A stretch of DNA of 64,000 nucleotides, from assembly GCA_938073895.1 (NCBI GenBank), contig CALJFB010000010.1, positions 62,001-126,000 on the forward strand, read 5' to 3'. Positions within the stretch are counted from its first letter, which is position 1; the number at the start of each line of letters is the position of its first letter. This DNA comes from an uncultured Flavobacteriaceae bacterium (lineage in GTDB: Bacteria; Bacteroidota; Bacteroidia; Flavobacteriales; Flavobacteriaceae). Under the pieces are notes generated by a model. It did not search any database. It had not been told where the DNA came from and saw nothing but the letters and a program-made list of their open reading frames with translations. A program made the position numbers and the translations under genes. Below, one piece after another: positions 19,532-29,392 of this stretch.

Positions 19532-20326
19532 TTATTTTTTAACAATAAAACTTCCTGTATTTACATCAAATTCTACAATATTTTTAGGAAAAAGCGTTGA
19601 GAAAACATCTTGTTTTATAAGATTACAAGGTGTGTTGTAAAACGAATTATTAGTAGTCATAACTAGCATTTTATCGCATAATTGAATGGTTAAATTAATT
19701 TCGTGCGAGGAGAATAAAATGGTTTTATTAGCTGTTTTAGCTATGTTTTGTAAAAGTTTTAATATGTATGCTTTATGATACATGTCTAAATGTGTGGTTG
19801 GCTCGTCTAAAATTATAAGTGGTGTGTCTTGAGCTAAAGCTCTTGCTATTAAGACTTTTTGTAATTGTCCATCGCTAAGTTCAAAGCATTTTTTTGTTGC
19901 TAAATCTATAGCTTGCGTTTGTTCTAATGCTTTATTTACAATAGAAATATCTTTATCTGTAAGCGTTCCAATCCAATTGGTATAAGGTTGTCTTCCAAGA
20001 GATACAAGTTCGAAAACCGTAAGATTTTTAGAAAGCGATTTATCTGTTAAAACTAAACTTAATCTTGTTGCTAATACTTGATTAGTATAAGATTCTAAAG
20101 GTTTACCATCTATAGAGATAGAACCTTTTAGTGGATTTTGTAATTGGGTTAATGTTCTAAGTAATGTAGATTTTCCAATTCCGTTTGCACCAACCAATCC
20201 AATTAATTCTCCAGGAAATAATTCGAAATTAATGTTTGAAGCAATAACGATTTCTTCCTTTTTAGATAAATATCCAATAGAAAGATTTTTGGTTTTTAAA
20301 ACGCTATATGTCTTATTTGTATTCAA
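19532..20326 (-). CDS. ABC transporter ATP-binding protein, BtuD/FecE-like
   Basis: Walker A GLVGANGIGKSTLL, LSDGQLQKVLIARALAQ, Walker B LIILDEPTTHLD. Confidence 0.9.
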   Translation of the reverse strand: MNTNKTYSVLKTKNLSIGYLSKKEEIVIASNINFELFPGELIGLVGANGIGKSTLLRTLTQLQNPLKGSISIDGKPLESYTNQVLATRLSLVLTDKSLSKNLTVFELVSLGRQPYTNWIGTLTDKDISIVNKALEQTQAIDLATKKCFELSDGQLQKVLIARALAQDTPLIILDEPTTHLDMYHKAYILKLLQNIAKTANKTILFSSHEINLTIQLCDKMLVMTTNNSFYNTPCNLIKQDVFSTLFPKNIVEFDVNTGSFIVKK

Positions 20327-20376
20327 TTAATTTCTACTTTATTAAACCTCTAATTATTTCAACTTATAACCTTAAA

Positions 20377-21405
20377 TTAAAAGCTCATTTGTCTTTTTCT
20401 AACTAATAGCCATATTACAACTGGCGCACCAATTAATGATGTTATAGCATTAATAGGCAAGGAGTAATTACTTGTTGGTACTTGTGCTATGCTATCGCAA
20501 ATTAACATTAAAATTGCACCAAAAAGCATAACTGCAGGTAATAAAATACTATGGCTAGAGGTTTTAAATAGTTGTCTGGTTAAATGTGGAACTGCTAATC
20601 CAATAAAAGCAATTGGTCCTGCAAAAGCCGTAATACTTCCAGCTAATAAACTAGCAGCTATAATAATTACAAATCGGTTTTTTTCTAAATTTAAACCTAA
20701 ACTTTTGGCATATTGATCTCCTAAAAGTAAACTATTTAAGGCTTTTAATGCGGTAATACTTAAAGTTAAACCAATGGCATATATAATTGCAAATATTCTT
20801 ATTTTCTCCCAACTTAAATCGCCTAAGCTTCCAAAACCCCAAAATATATATTGTTGTAATTGATCTGCTGGACTAAAATAAGAAAGTACACTAACAATAG
20901 CAGAAGTTAAGCTACCAAACATAAGTCCAATAATTAGTAATGTCATTGTATCTTTTACTTTATTAGCAACTAATAAAACGGTTAATAACACAAGAAAACT
21001 ACCTAAAGACGATGCTATTACTAAACTCCAATTAGAGGCCAAAATAGTGGCTAAAAAACCACCAAATAAACTGCTTCCTAAAATTAAAATAGCAACACCT
21101 AAGCTTGCACCAGATGTAATTCCTAAAACATAAGGTCCGGCTAATGGGTTTTTAAAAAGTGTTTGCATTAGTAAACCAGAAATACCTAAGCCAGAACCTA
21201 CTAAAATTGCAGTTATTGCTTTTGGTAAGCGGTAATTTTGAATGATATACATCCAATTTTCGTTTTCAGAATTCCCTAATAAAGACGATGCTAATTCTGA
21301 AAAAGGAATACTTACAGAACCTAAACTTAAGTTTAAAACAAAGCATAATACCAATACTATAATAAGCATTAGAAAGGTGAATTTATATGTTTTGTTTGGA
21401 TTCAA
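20377..21405 (-). CDS. ABC transporter permease, BtuC/FecCD family
   Basis: YRLPKAITAILVGSGLGISGLLMQTLFKNPLAGPYVLGITSGASLGVA; GPIAFIGLAVPHLTRQL. Confidence 0.93.
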   Translation of the reverse strand: MNPNKTYKFTFLMLIIVLVLCFVLNLSLGSVSIPFSELASSLLGNSENENWMYIIQNYRLPKAITAILVGSGLGISGLLMQTLFKNPLAGPYVLGITSGASLGVAILILGSSLFGGFLATILASNWSLVIASSLGSFLVLLTVLLVANKVKDTMTLLIIGLMFGSLTSAIVSVLSYFSPADQLQQYIFWGFGSLGDLSWEKIRIFAIIYAIGLTLSITALKALNSLLLGDQYAKSLGLNLEKNRFVIIIAASLLAGSITAFAGPIAFIGLAVPHLTRQLFKTSSHSILLPAVMLFGAILMLICDSIAQVPTSNYSLPINAITSLIGAPVVIWLLVRKRQMSF

Positions 21406-21406
21406 T

Positions 21407-22552
21407 TTATTGTAAAGGTTTAAAAAATGTTGTGGTATAATCTTTTAATAGTTTTGGATGACAAATTTTAATTAAGTCTTTTAAAACCAAATCTGGTCTT
21501 GCAATTCCAAGTTCGTAATAGGTAACGCCACCAGTTTTTCCTGTGGTATTAGAAAACGAGAAGATGTTTTTGTTTTTAAAAGCATCAAATTTAGTGTAAT
21601 GTATATTTGCTTCTTTTAATGTATTATAGCTTGTGTAATAACTTGGACTAATCCATAAATCTGCTTGTTTACCTTTAATAAAAACGGTTTCAAAATTTAA
21701 CGATAAACTGCCTTGTTCTGCAGTTTGAGCCCATAAATAATTAACATTAGCATCTTTTAAAAGTTGAGCTTCTGTACTTGTGCCACTAGGTAAATACCAT
21801 ACATCTTTATACATGGCACCACTTATTACTGTTGGTTTGTTTTTTATAGTTTGCGCTAATTTCTTTACTTTTAAGTAATTAGTTTCAATAGTATTAAATA
21901 TAGAATCTGCTTGGTATTCTTTATTATATAATGCGCCAAAAAACTTAATCCATTCTGCTTTTGCTAAAGGACTTTTTTCAACCCAATCGCCATTATAAAT
22001 TACTGGAATATTTGCATTTTTTATAGTGTTTAGAGATTTACTAGCGCCATCAACCCCAAAAGCAACAATTGCATCTGGTTGTAATTCTAAAATACGTTCT
22101 GTATTTAAACTTTCGTTTTTTCCAATTTCTATAATTTTACCGCTATCTATTAAAGCTCTTGTTTTTTTTGAAGATACATATTTGGTACCAGGAAAAGCTA
22201 TTAGTGTGCTTTCTTGTTCTAATAATTCTAAGGCAGGAATATGTGTTGTACTTGTGGTAATTAGTTTTGAAATTGGTGTTGTTATTATACCATCAAACGC
22301 ATTTTTATTAAACGTTGTTTTAGCAGCGTTTTCTTTACTAATTAAAACGTAAGAGTACGTTTTATCTGCGTTTTTCCAAGGGTTTTTAATTTGAAGGACT
22401 TTGTAGTTTCCGTAATTTATTATGGTAAATCCATCGGCATATTTTAAAACTTTTCTTTTGGTTTTTGTTTGAGGAAAAACACCAGGTGTTTCTATGTTTT
22501 TTTTACAAGAAACAAAAAGAATACTAATAAATAATAAATATAAATACTTCAT
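21407..22552 (-). CDS. ABC transporter substrate-binding lipoprotein, BtuF-like
   Basis: Lipobox ILFVSC; ERILELQPDAIVAFGVDGASKSLNTIKNANIPVIYNGDWVEKSPLAKAEWIKFFGAL. Confidence 0.87.
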   Translation of the reverse strand: MKYLYLLFISILFVSCKKNIETPGVFPQTKTKRKVLKYADGFTIINYGNYKVLQIKNPWKNADKTYSYVLISKENAAKTTFNKNAFDGIITTPISKLITTSTTHIPALELLEQESTLIAFPGTKYVSSKKTRALIDSGKIIEIGKNESLNTERILELQPDAIVAFGVDGASKSLNTIKNANIPVIYNGDWVEKSPLAKAEWIKFFGALYNKEYQADSIFNTIETNYLKVKKLAQTIKNKPTVISGAMYKDVWYLPSGTSTEAQLLKDANVNYLWAQTAEQGSLSLNFETVFIKGKQADLWISPSYYTSYNTLKEANIHYTKFDAFKNKNIFSFSNTTGKTGGVTYYELGIARPDLVLKDLIKICHPKLLKDYTTTFFKPLQ

Positions 22553-22799
22553 TTTTAAGTATAAAAATTTACATCAAAAGTAAGCTTATAGCAAACAAGT
22601 TTCCAAACAATTAATTAGAATAATTTTTTTAATTTTATTTTTTTTGATTAAAATGAATTGATTGTAGTCTTGTAATTACTATTTAATTATAAGCTTTATA
22701 GAGGCTATAAATTTATTTTTTAAGATCTTGTTTTTAAAATATTTTGAATTATTTAATAATAAAATTATTTACGTCATTTAAATCCCTACATTTGTAGCG

Positions 22800-22985
22800 A
22801 ATTTGGTTTTTTATTCGCTTTGAATAAAAATTAAAAGGGAATTTGGTTAAAATCCAAAACTGTTCCCGCAACTGTAAGCTTAGTTCGTTTAGAACGCTTA
22901 TTATAACACATCATGTCACTGGAAAAACTTATTTCTGGGAAGACTTATAATAAGACGCAAGTCAGGAGACCTGCCTTTTTCAATC
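22800..22985 (+). promoter_or_regulatory. Cobalamin (B12) riboswitch
   Basis: AAAAGGGAATTTGGTTAAAATCC...TGTTCCCGCAACTGTAA ... GTCACTGG ... CTGGGAAG ... AGACGCAAGTCAGGAGACCTGCC; conserved B12-box. Candidate -7 TACATTTG at 22787-22794. Confidence 0.95.
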
Positions 22986-23023
22986 ATCAAAACCGACTTT
23001 CGGGTAAAGAGTCTAACTGATTT

Positions 23024-24841
23024 ATGAGAAAACATATTTACATGTTATTTTTTCTGTGTTGTCCGCTTTTGGCGTTGGCACAAATAGATTCTATCCAAAA
23101 ATTAGACGAAGTTGTTTTAAGCGATATTAAACTTAAAAATCTTAGAGTTAGCCATAAACTAACGGTTTTATCGGATTCTATATTAAATCAGCAACCCACA
23201 AATTCTACTAATTTATTTGCTTTTAATTCTAATATCTATTTTAAAGAAAATGGTTTTGGAATGGTATCGTCGCCATCTTTTAGAGGTACAAGTGCTTCGC
23301 AAACTGCGGTATTGTGGAATGGTATAAATATAAATTCGCAGCTAAACGGGCAAACAGATTTTGGTGCTTTGTTTTTAGCAGGTTTCGATCAAATTACTAT
23401 AAAAAGTGGTGGCGGAAGCGTACAACACGGCTCTGGTGCTATTGGAGGCTCAATTCATTTAAATAATAATTTAGATTTTTCTTCGTCATTTACAAATAAG
23501 ATTCAATTAAGTTATGGTAGTTTTAACACCAAACAAATCACTTATAAAGCAATAGCAAGTACTAAACGTTTGGCGTTAAATGTTGGTTTTAACAGATTGA
23601 GTTCTGAAAATAATTACGAGTTTATTGGAACGAATCAAATAAATACTAATGGTGCTTTTAATAATTCTACGTTTTTTGCAAACCTTGGCTATACATTAAG
23701 TAAAACAGATATTATTAAGTTTTACACCAATACTTTTGTTGGCGAACGCGAGTTGTCTGGAACCTTAGTTGCGCCATCTAAAAGCAAGTATAACGATGCT
23801 AGTTTTAGACATTTACTAGAATGGCAACATTTAGGAAATACATACACATCTGCTTTTAAATTTGCGTCTTTAAAAGAACAGTTTAAGTATTTTGAAAATA
23901 AGGATAACAACAATTTTTCCTTCGGAAATGTGCAGCAGTTTATAGCTAAGCACGAATTTGAATATAAATTACCAAAGCGTATAACCTTAAATTCGGTTAT
24001 AGAATACAATACGTTTAAAGGCGAAGGCAGCAGTTTTGGAGATCCAAAGCGTAATGCCTTTTCAGCAACGTTAATACTTCAGCAAAAAATAAATAAATTA
24101 ACTTATAATTTAAGTGCAAGACAAGATGTAACTACTGGATTTAATAGTCCTTTGGTGTTTTCTGCCGATGCTAATTATAAGTTTACTAAACATTACAATG
24201 TAACTTTAAACGCTTCTAAAAATTATAGCGTTCCAACCTTTAACGATTTATATTGGCGACCTGGCGGGAATTTAGATTTAGTACCAGAAACCTCTTATCA
24301 AGCAGATTTTGGTCAGGCTTTAGAATTTAAATCGGTTCAGTTTTTATTAAATGCTTATTATATTAGAATTAACGATATGATACAATGGACACCAGAAAAC
24401 GGATTTTGGTCGCCTAAAAACCTAAACCAAGTAGAAAGTATAGGTGCCGAGTTTGAAACGTCTTTTACCAAGCAATTAGGATATCATACTATTAAAACTG
24501 ATGTAAAATATAGTTTTACTAGCACAAAAAACTTAAAAAATAATACGCAATTAATTTATGTGCCAAAACATAAAGGAAACTTAAATATGGCTTATGGATT
24601 TAAAAACGCGACACTTTTTTATCAGCATTTATATAACGGGCAAGTTAATATTATTGGCGATGTTTTAAAAGCTTATAATGTTTCTAATGCTGGAATTGGT
24701 TACAACTTTAAACATTTTAAAAACTTAGATTATAGCTTTAATTTTAAAGTAAATAATCTTTTTAACGCCTATTACGAAAACGTAGCATTGCGTCCAATGC
24801 CAAATAGAAACTATAACTTACAATTAACCCTTAATTTTTAA
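23024..24841 (+). CDS. TonB-dependent outer-membrane receptor, BtuB-like
   Basis: 605 aa; signal peptide, plug (PSFRGTSASQTAVLWNGININSQLNGQTDFGALF), C-terminal NRNYNLQLTLNF; directly downstream of B12 riboswitch. Confidence 0.92.
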   Translation: MRKHIYMLFFLCCPLLALAQIDSIQKLDEVVLSDIKLKNLRVSHKLTVLSDSILNQQPTNSTNLFAFNSNIYFKENGFGMVSSPSFRGTSASQTAVLWNGININSQLNGQTDFGALFLAGFDQITIKSGGGSVQHGSGAIGGSIHLNNNLDFSSSFTNKIQLSYGSFNTKQITYKAIASTKRLALNVGFNRLSSENNYEFIGTNQINTNGAFNNSTFFANLGYTLSKTDIIKFYTNTFVGERELSGTLVAPSKSKYNDASFRHLLEWQHLGNTYTSAFKFASLKEQFKYFENKDNNNFSFGNVQQFIAKHEFEYKLPKRITLNSVIEYNTFKGEGSSFGDPKRNAFSATLILQQKINKLTYNLSARQDVTTGFNSPLVFSADANYKFTKHYNVTLNASKNYSVPTFNDLYWRPGGNLDLVPETSYQADFGQALEFKSVQFLLNAYYIRINDMIQWTPENGFWSPKNLNQVESIGAEFETSFTKQLGYHTIKTDVKYSFTSTKNLKNNTQLIYVPKHKGNLNMAYGFKNATLFYQHLYNGQVNIIGDVLKAYNVSNAGIGYNFKHFKNLDYSFNFKVNNLFNAYYENVALRPMPNRNYNLQLTLNF

Positions 24842-24844
24842 AAA

Positions 24845-25915
24845 ATGAAACTAAAAACATTAGCACTTATTACTTTAGTAAACCTTTTTGTATTTACATC
24901 TTGTACAGATGATAACGATACAACAGCTGTAGCGCCAAAAGGCGATTACCAAAACGGATTATTAATTTCTAACGAAGGAAATTTTGGTACTGGAGTAGGA
25001 ACAGTAACTTATGTTTCTGGAGATTTAGATACAGTAGAAAATAAAGTTTACCAAAATGTAAATGGAACAACTTTAGGAAACGCTTTACAAAGTATTGCTT
25101 TTAATGGAGATTTAGCTTATTTAATAGAAAATGGATCTAATACTATAGAAATTGTTAATAGATATACGTTTATTAGTGAAGGTTCTATAGATACTGGATT
25201 TTCTAACCCAAGATATATGGCTTTTTCAAATGGTAAAGGTTATGTAACAAATTGGGGCGATGGTAATGTTGCAACAGACGATTATATTGCTGTTGTAGAT
25301 TTATTAACAAATTCTGTAACATCTACTATTTCTGTAGCCGAAGGTCCAGAACAAATAGTATCTAAAAATAACAAATTATATGTTGCTTTAGAAGGCGCTT
25401 TTAATTCTAATAATAAAGTTTTAATAATTGATGCCTTAAATACAGCTTCTGTAACAGAAATTGAAGTTAATGATAATCCAGAACAATTGCAGTTTGATGC
25501 TAATGGAGATTTAATTGTTTTAAGTAAAGGTGACAATAGATTTTGGTTACCTAATGCTATAGAAACTAAAGGCGCTATTACTAAAATAAATACATCATCT
25601 TATGCAATAGAATCTGTGTTAGAGTTTGCAGATGGCTCTCATCCAAACTTCTTAGTTTTAGATAATAATATTATTTTTTATTATTTAGATGGTTCTGTTT
25701 ATAAAATGAATGCTACAGAAACTACTTTACCAACTACAGCTATAGTATCTGATGTTAGCTTTTATGGTATGACAGTAAAAAACGGAAATATTTTAGGTGT
25801 AGATGCTAAAGATTTTTCTTCTAATGGAGATTTACTTATTTATAACGCAACTTCTGGAGCTTTATTAGAAACTTTAGAAATGGAAATTATACCAAGTAAA
25901 GTTTACTTTAATTAA
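24845..25915 (+). CDS. Surface beta-propeller lipoprotein, YncE/DUF5074 type (BtuG-like)
   Basis: Lipobox LFVFTSC; repeated blades (GNVATDDYIAVVDLLTNSVTSTISVAEGPEQIVSKNNKLYVALEG); 3 nt after the btuB-like gene. Confidence 0.82.
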   Translation: MKLKTLALITLVNLFVFTSCTDDNDTTAVAPKGDYQNGLLISNEGNFGTGVGTVTYVSGDLDTVENKVYQNVNGTTLGNALQSIAFNGDLAYLIENGSNTIEIVNRYTFISEGSIDTGFSNPRYMAFSNGKGYVTNWGDGNVATDDYIAVVDLLTNSVTSTISVAEGPEQIVSKNNKLYVALEGAFNSNNKVLIIDALNTASVTEIEVNDNPEQLQFDANGDLIVLSKGDNRFWLPNAIETKGAITKINTSSYAIESVLEFADGSHPNFLVLDNNIIFYYLDGSVYKMNATETTLPTTAIVSDVSFYGMTVKNGNILGVDAKDFSSNGDLLIYNATSGALLETLEMEIIPSKVYFN

Positions 25916-25937
25916 ATTTAAAAGAACTCTTCAAAAT

Positions 25938-25973
25938 TTAAAAAGCTACTTCTAAAGAAGTAGCTTTTTTTTT
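25938..25973 (+). terminator. Terminator after btuB-btuG-like operon
   Basis: aaaaagctacttctaaagaagtagctttttttt. Confidence 0.8.
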
Positions 25974-26074
25974 ATAACGTTGTTTTAAATAAGTTAGAAA
26001 ACTTACACTTAAATAAAACAGATTATGGTAAGTTTTTGTTGCTGTTATTCCGTAAAGATCATTTAATTGTCTGT

Positions 26075-26776
26075 TTAATCTAAAACAATATCGCAAAACC
26101 AGAAGCCACTTTTGCCGTTTTCTGTATTTGGTGTATTGTATTCTCGGTATGTTTTTTCGCCTAAATTATAGGTTACAGGTGATGAGAAAATTGGACCATT
26201 ATAACAAAAAGTGTGGAATTCACCATTTTCGCCACAAACGTCTACTTCTTTGGGTAAATCTTCAATTAATTGATGTGTTAAGGTTTGTCCAACAAATTCT
26301 TCGTCAAAAAATTCTGCTTTAGCGCAAACTATAACTGCTTTAAAACCTAAATTTATAAATTTTGTAATTAGCTCTTTAGTATCCATTTTCCATAATGGAT
26401 AAATAGGCGTAAGGTTAAATGGTTTTAAGTTGTTATCTCTATAAGTTCTTAAATCTTCCAAGAAAATATCGCCAAAAACACAATGTGTATAATTTGCAGC
26501 TACTAAATAGTTAGTGGCTTTTGTTATAATTACCTCGTAATCTTCCATACTTGGCATTTCGGGTAATTCTATGGTTTTTAAAGGTAGGTTTAAAGCTTTG
26601 GTTTGCGCTTCTAAAACGTTTCGTCTTAAACCGTGCATACTAACTCTATTATAATGGCTGTTTATTGTAGTAACTAATAAATCAACATTATAAGCTTGAT
26701 CTTTCAATATTAAAAATAAAGCAAAACTTGAGTCTTTTCCAGAACTCCAATTAAAGTAGGTTTTGTGTGGTTGCAT
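26075..26776 (-). CDS. DUF71/COG2102 (Dph6-type) ATP pyrophosphatase; candidate B12-salvage subfamily
   Basis: YFNWSSGKDSSFAL PP-loop (SGGKDS variant), VSMHGLRRNVLEAQTKALNLPL, CGENGEFHTFCYNGPIF (ExGEfHT). Confidence 0.85.
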   Translation of the reverse strand: MQPHKTYFNWSSGKDSSFALFLILKDQAYNVDLLVTTINSHYNRVSMHGLRRNVLEAQTKALNLPLKTIELPEMPSMEDYEVIITKATNYLVAANYTHCVFGDIFLEDLRTYRDNNLKPFNLTPIYPLWKMDTKELITKFINLGFKAVIVCAKAEFFDEEFVGQTLTHQLIEDLPKEVDVCGENGEFHTFCYNGPIFSSPVTYNLGEKTYREYNTPNTENGKSGFWFCDIVLD

Positions 26777-28182
26777 TAATTTTTATGTAAGTTATCTATA
26801 AACATCTCTTGACTAAATTTATAAAAATTTGAAGAATGTAAAGGTTTAGAAATCTCTTTTTTTATTTGTGGTTTTGCTATTCTATTATTGGCATCTATTT
26901 GTGCTAAAGCTTCTGCTAACAAAGGTTCTGTTATTTGTCCCAATTGATTTAAGTTTAGTGCGTTTTCTGCTAAAGCAACATTAGGCACTAATCCTGTACT
27001 TGGCACTTCTATATCTAATTTATTAGTTGTTTTTGCTACCAAAGGTTGCATTGCGTATAAATGTAACGGATTTACATTATTTCTTGAAAAGTTAGGCGAA
27101 TCGTATAATGTAATTGAAGCTTGAGATTTTCCAACGGTTGTAGTTCCAATTTGAATAACATTAATATATGGTTTTAGGCTATTAATAATCATTTCGCTGG
27201 CAGAAGCTGTGTTATCTGTAGTTAAGACATAAATTTCGGTTAAATTAAGATGATTTATGGGTTGGTTGTTAACCGTTTGTTTAAAGTTGTAATTTTGGTT
27301 TGAAGCCAAAAAATTAGCGTTGTATTTTAGTTTAGAAAACACGTCTGTATTAAATTGTCCTGTAATCATGCTGGCTAAAAGTGTTGCTGTATTTACAGAG
27401 CCACCAGGATTGTAACGTAAATCTAGTACTAAATGATTTATGTTGTTGGCAGCAAAGTTTCCAAATGCGTTATTAAGTTGTTGATTAAACGCTGCATTAA
27501 ATCGGTTATACATTAAATAACCTACTTTTTCTGAGCCTACAGTAATAATTTTAGAGGTGTAAATTGGATTTTCCGTATAAGTTTGCTTGTTTAGGTTTAC
27601 GTTTGTTCCGTTAGTGTTAAATGTGTTTGTTGTAGTATTATATGTTGCTAATTGAATACTGTAACTGTTGTTAGATAACAAATTACGGTAATTAGAAACG
27701 GTTAAATCTTGATTGTTAACTTTTGTAAAAATAGCGCCACGAATTAAATTTTCTGAAGAAGCACTTGTATTTGGCAATACATATTTTACAAAACCATATA
27801 AATTAGTGCTTCCAGGAAATACGTAATCTAAACCGTAAACCATTCCATTAACTTGGTTTGTGCCTTCAAATTGTTGTTCTAAAGCTAAATAATCTTTGGA
27901 AAGCCAGCTAAATTTATCTGTTGTTGGTCTATCATATATTAAGTTTTCAAAGAAATTTTCTGGATTATTTACACTTAAATAGCTATTGTAATTTAGATTA
28001 AATGATTTATTTTCAACCAAATCAGGAACCAAATCATTATATATGTAATAACTTCTTAAGCCTTTGTAAATAAAATTATTTATGGCACTTGTAGAAACAG
28101 GTTTATCGTCTAAGTCGTTTGCACAACTTAAACATATTAAAAAACACAAACTGAAAATATATAGTGATTTAATAGGTTTCAT
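26776..28182 (-). CDS. S41 family C-terminal-processing peptidase lipoprotein
   Basis: Lipobox FLICLSC; LVLDLRYNPGGSVNTA, TDNTASASEMIINSLKP (Ser), GTTTVGKSQ (Lys). Confidence 0.9.
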   Translation of the reverse strand: MKPIKSLYIFSLCFLICLSCANDLDDKPVSTSAINNFIYKGLRSYYIYNDLVPDLVENKSFNLNYNSYLSVNNPENFFENLIYDRPTTDKFSWLSKDYLALEQQFEGTNQVNGMVYGLDYVFPGSTNLYGFVKYVLPNTSASSENLIRGAIFTKVNNQDLTVSNYRNLLSNNSYSIQLATYNTTTNTFNTNGTNVNLNKQTYTENPIYTSKIITVGSEKVGYLMYNRFNAAFNQQLNNAFGNFAANNINHLVLDLRYNPGGSVNTATLLASMITGQFNTDVFSKLKYNANFLASNQNYNFKQTVNNQPINHLNLTEIYVLTTDNTASASEMIINSLKPYINVIQIGTTTVGKSQASITLYDSPNFSRNNVNPLHLYAMQPLVAKTTNKLDIEVPSTGLVPNVALAENALNLNQLGQITEPLLAEALAQIDANNRIAKPQIKKEISKPLHSSNFYKFSQEMFIDNLHKN

Positions 28183-28304
28183 AAGATTTTAAATCATTTT
28201 TTATAAATTTACAACTATTTTTTCTCACAATCGATGTAACAATTTAGAAGTTGTATCGTCGTAATAACATAAGCGATTTAAACCGCCGCATAACCAAAAC
28301 CAAA

Positions 28305-28814
28305 ATGACCCAAACCGAGTTCTTACATCTGGTATTACCTTTTAAGGATAAGGTGTTTCGTTTAGCAAAACGATTACTTGTCTCTAAAGAAGAAGCAGAA
28401 GATGCTACTCAAGAAGTGTTATTAAAACTTTGGAATAATAAAAGTAAGATTGAAAGTTATAAAAATGTTGAAGCTTTTTCTATGACAATGACAAAAAATT
28501 TTTGTTATGATAAACTAAAATCTAAGCAAGCACAGAATTTAAAAATTGTACATAGCAATTATCAAGATCATAGTGTAGCACTTCAAAAGCAAGTAGAAAC
28601 AAACGATAGTTTAAACTTTGTAGAAAAATTAATAGAAGCATTGCCAGAACAACAAAAATTAGTTATTCAGTTAAGAGATATAGAACAGTATGAGTTTAAC
28701 GAGATAGAAAAAATGTTAGATATGAAACCTACTGCAATAAGAGGAGCCTTATCTAGAGCAAGAAAAACCATACGAGAACAATTAATAAAAACCCATAGTT
28801 ATGGACTTAAATAA
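28305..28814 (+). CDS. RNA polymerase ECF sigma factor
   Basis: ORF track start 28251 is TTG; ATG at 28305 (MTQTEFLHLVLPFKDKVFRLAKRLL); SKEEAEDATQEVLLKLW sigma-2, region 4 LRDIEQYEFNEIEKMLDMKPTAIRGALSRARKTIREQL. Confidence 0.9.
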   Translation: MTQTEFLHLVLPFKDKVFRLAKRLLVSKEEAEDATQEVLLKLWNNKSKIESYKNVEAFSMTMTKNFCYDKLKSKQAQNLKIVHSNYQDHSVALQKQVETNDSLNFVEKLIEALPEQQKLVIQLRDIEQYEFNEIEKMLDMKPTAIRGALSRARKTIREQLIKTHSYGLK

Positions 28815-29286
28815 TATAGAACAATTACTAGCAAAATACTTAGATGGTACTACATCGCTTTTAGAAGAGCAGCAGTTAAAACTTTTTTTTAATCAAGAAA
28901 CAATACCTGTGCATTTAGAAGTTTATAAGCCGCTATTTAATTATTTTACAGTAAGTAAAAAAGAAACCTTTACAGCAAAGCTTCCATTAGAAACTAAAAC
29001 AAACTTTACATATAAATGGTTAAGTATTGCGGCAGTTGTAGCTATTTCTTTTGGAATATACTTTAATTGGTCTGTAAATTCTCAAGATTTAGGAACGTAT
29101 AGCCAAGACGAAACGCAATTAGCTTATAAAGAGTTTATACAATCGTTACAAATGGTGTCTAAAAACTTTAATAAAGGCGCAACTTCTGTATCGTATTTAC
29201 AAGAACTAAATATAGCTAAAGAGCAAATAGCTTACTTAAACGATTTTCAAAACCCTATTGGGCGAACTTTAAAAATGAATAACTAA
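28801..29286 (+). CDS. Anti-sigma-factor-like membrane protein
   Basis: Overlaps ECF gene by 14 nt; N-terminal YLDGTTSLLEEQQLKLFF followed by single TM WLSIAAVVAISFGIYFNW. Confidence 0.75.
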   Translation: MDLNNIEQLLAKYLDGTTSLLEEQQLKLFFNQETIPVHLEVYKPLFNYFTVSKKETFTAKLPLETKTNFTYKWLSIAAVVAISFGIYFNWSVNSQDLGTYSQDETQLAYKEFIQSLQMVSKNFNKGATSVSYLQELNIAKEQIAYLNDFQNPIGRTLKMNN

Positions 29287-29392
29287 ACAAAAAAATAAAT
29301 TTGATAAAGAAATTTTAATCTTTCAAATCAAACAAACTAATAACAATAAAAAAATAAAAGAAATGAACACAATATTAAATATTACCTCGACA

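Noticed and set aside
28251-28304. N-terminal extension of the ECF sigma ORF
   Set aside because: Starts at TTG and adds 18 residues not typical of ECF factors; ATG at 28305 fits better
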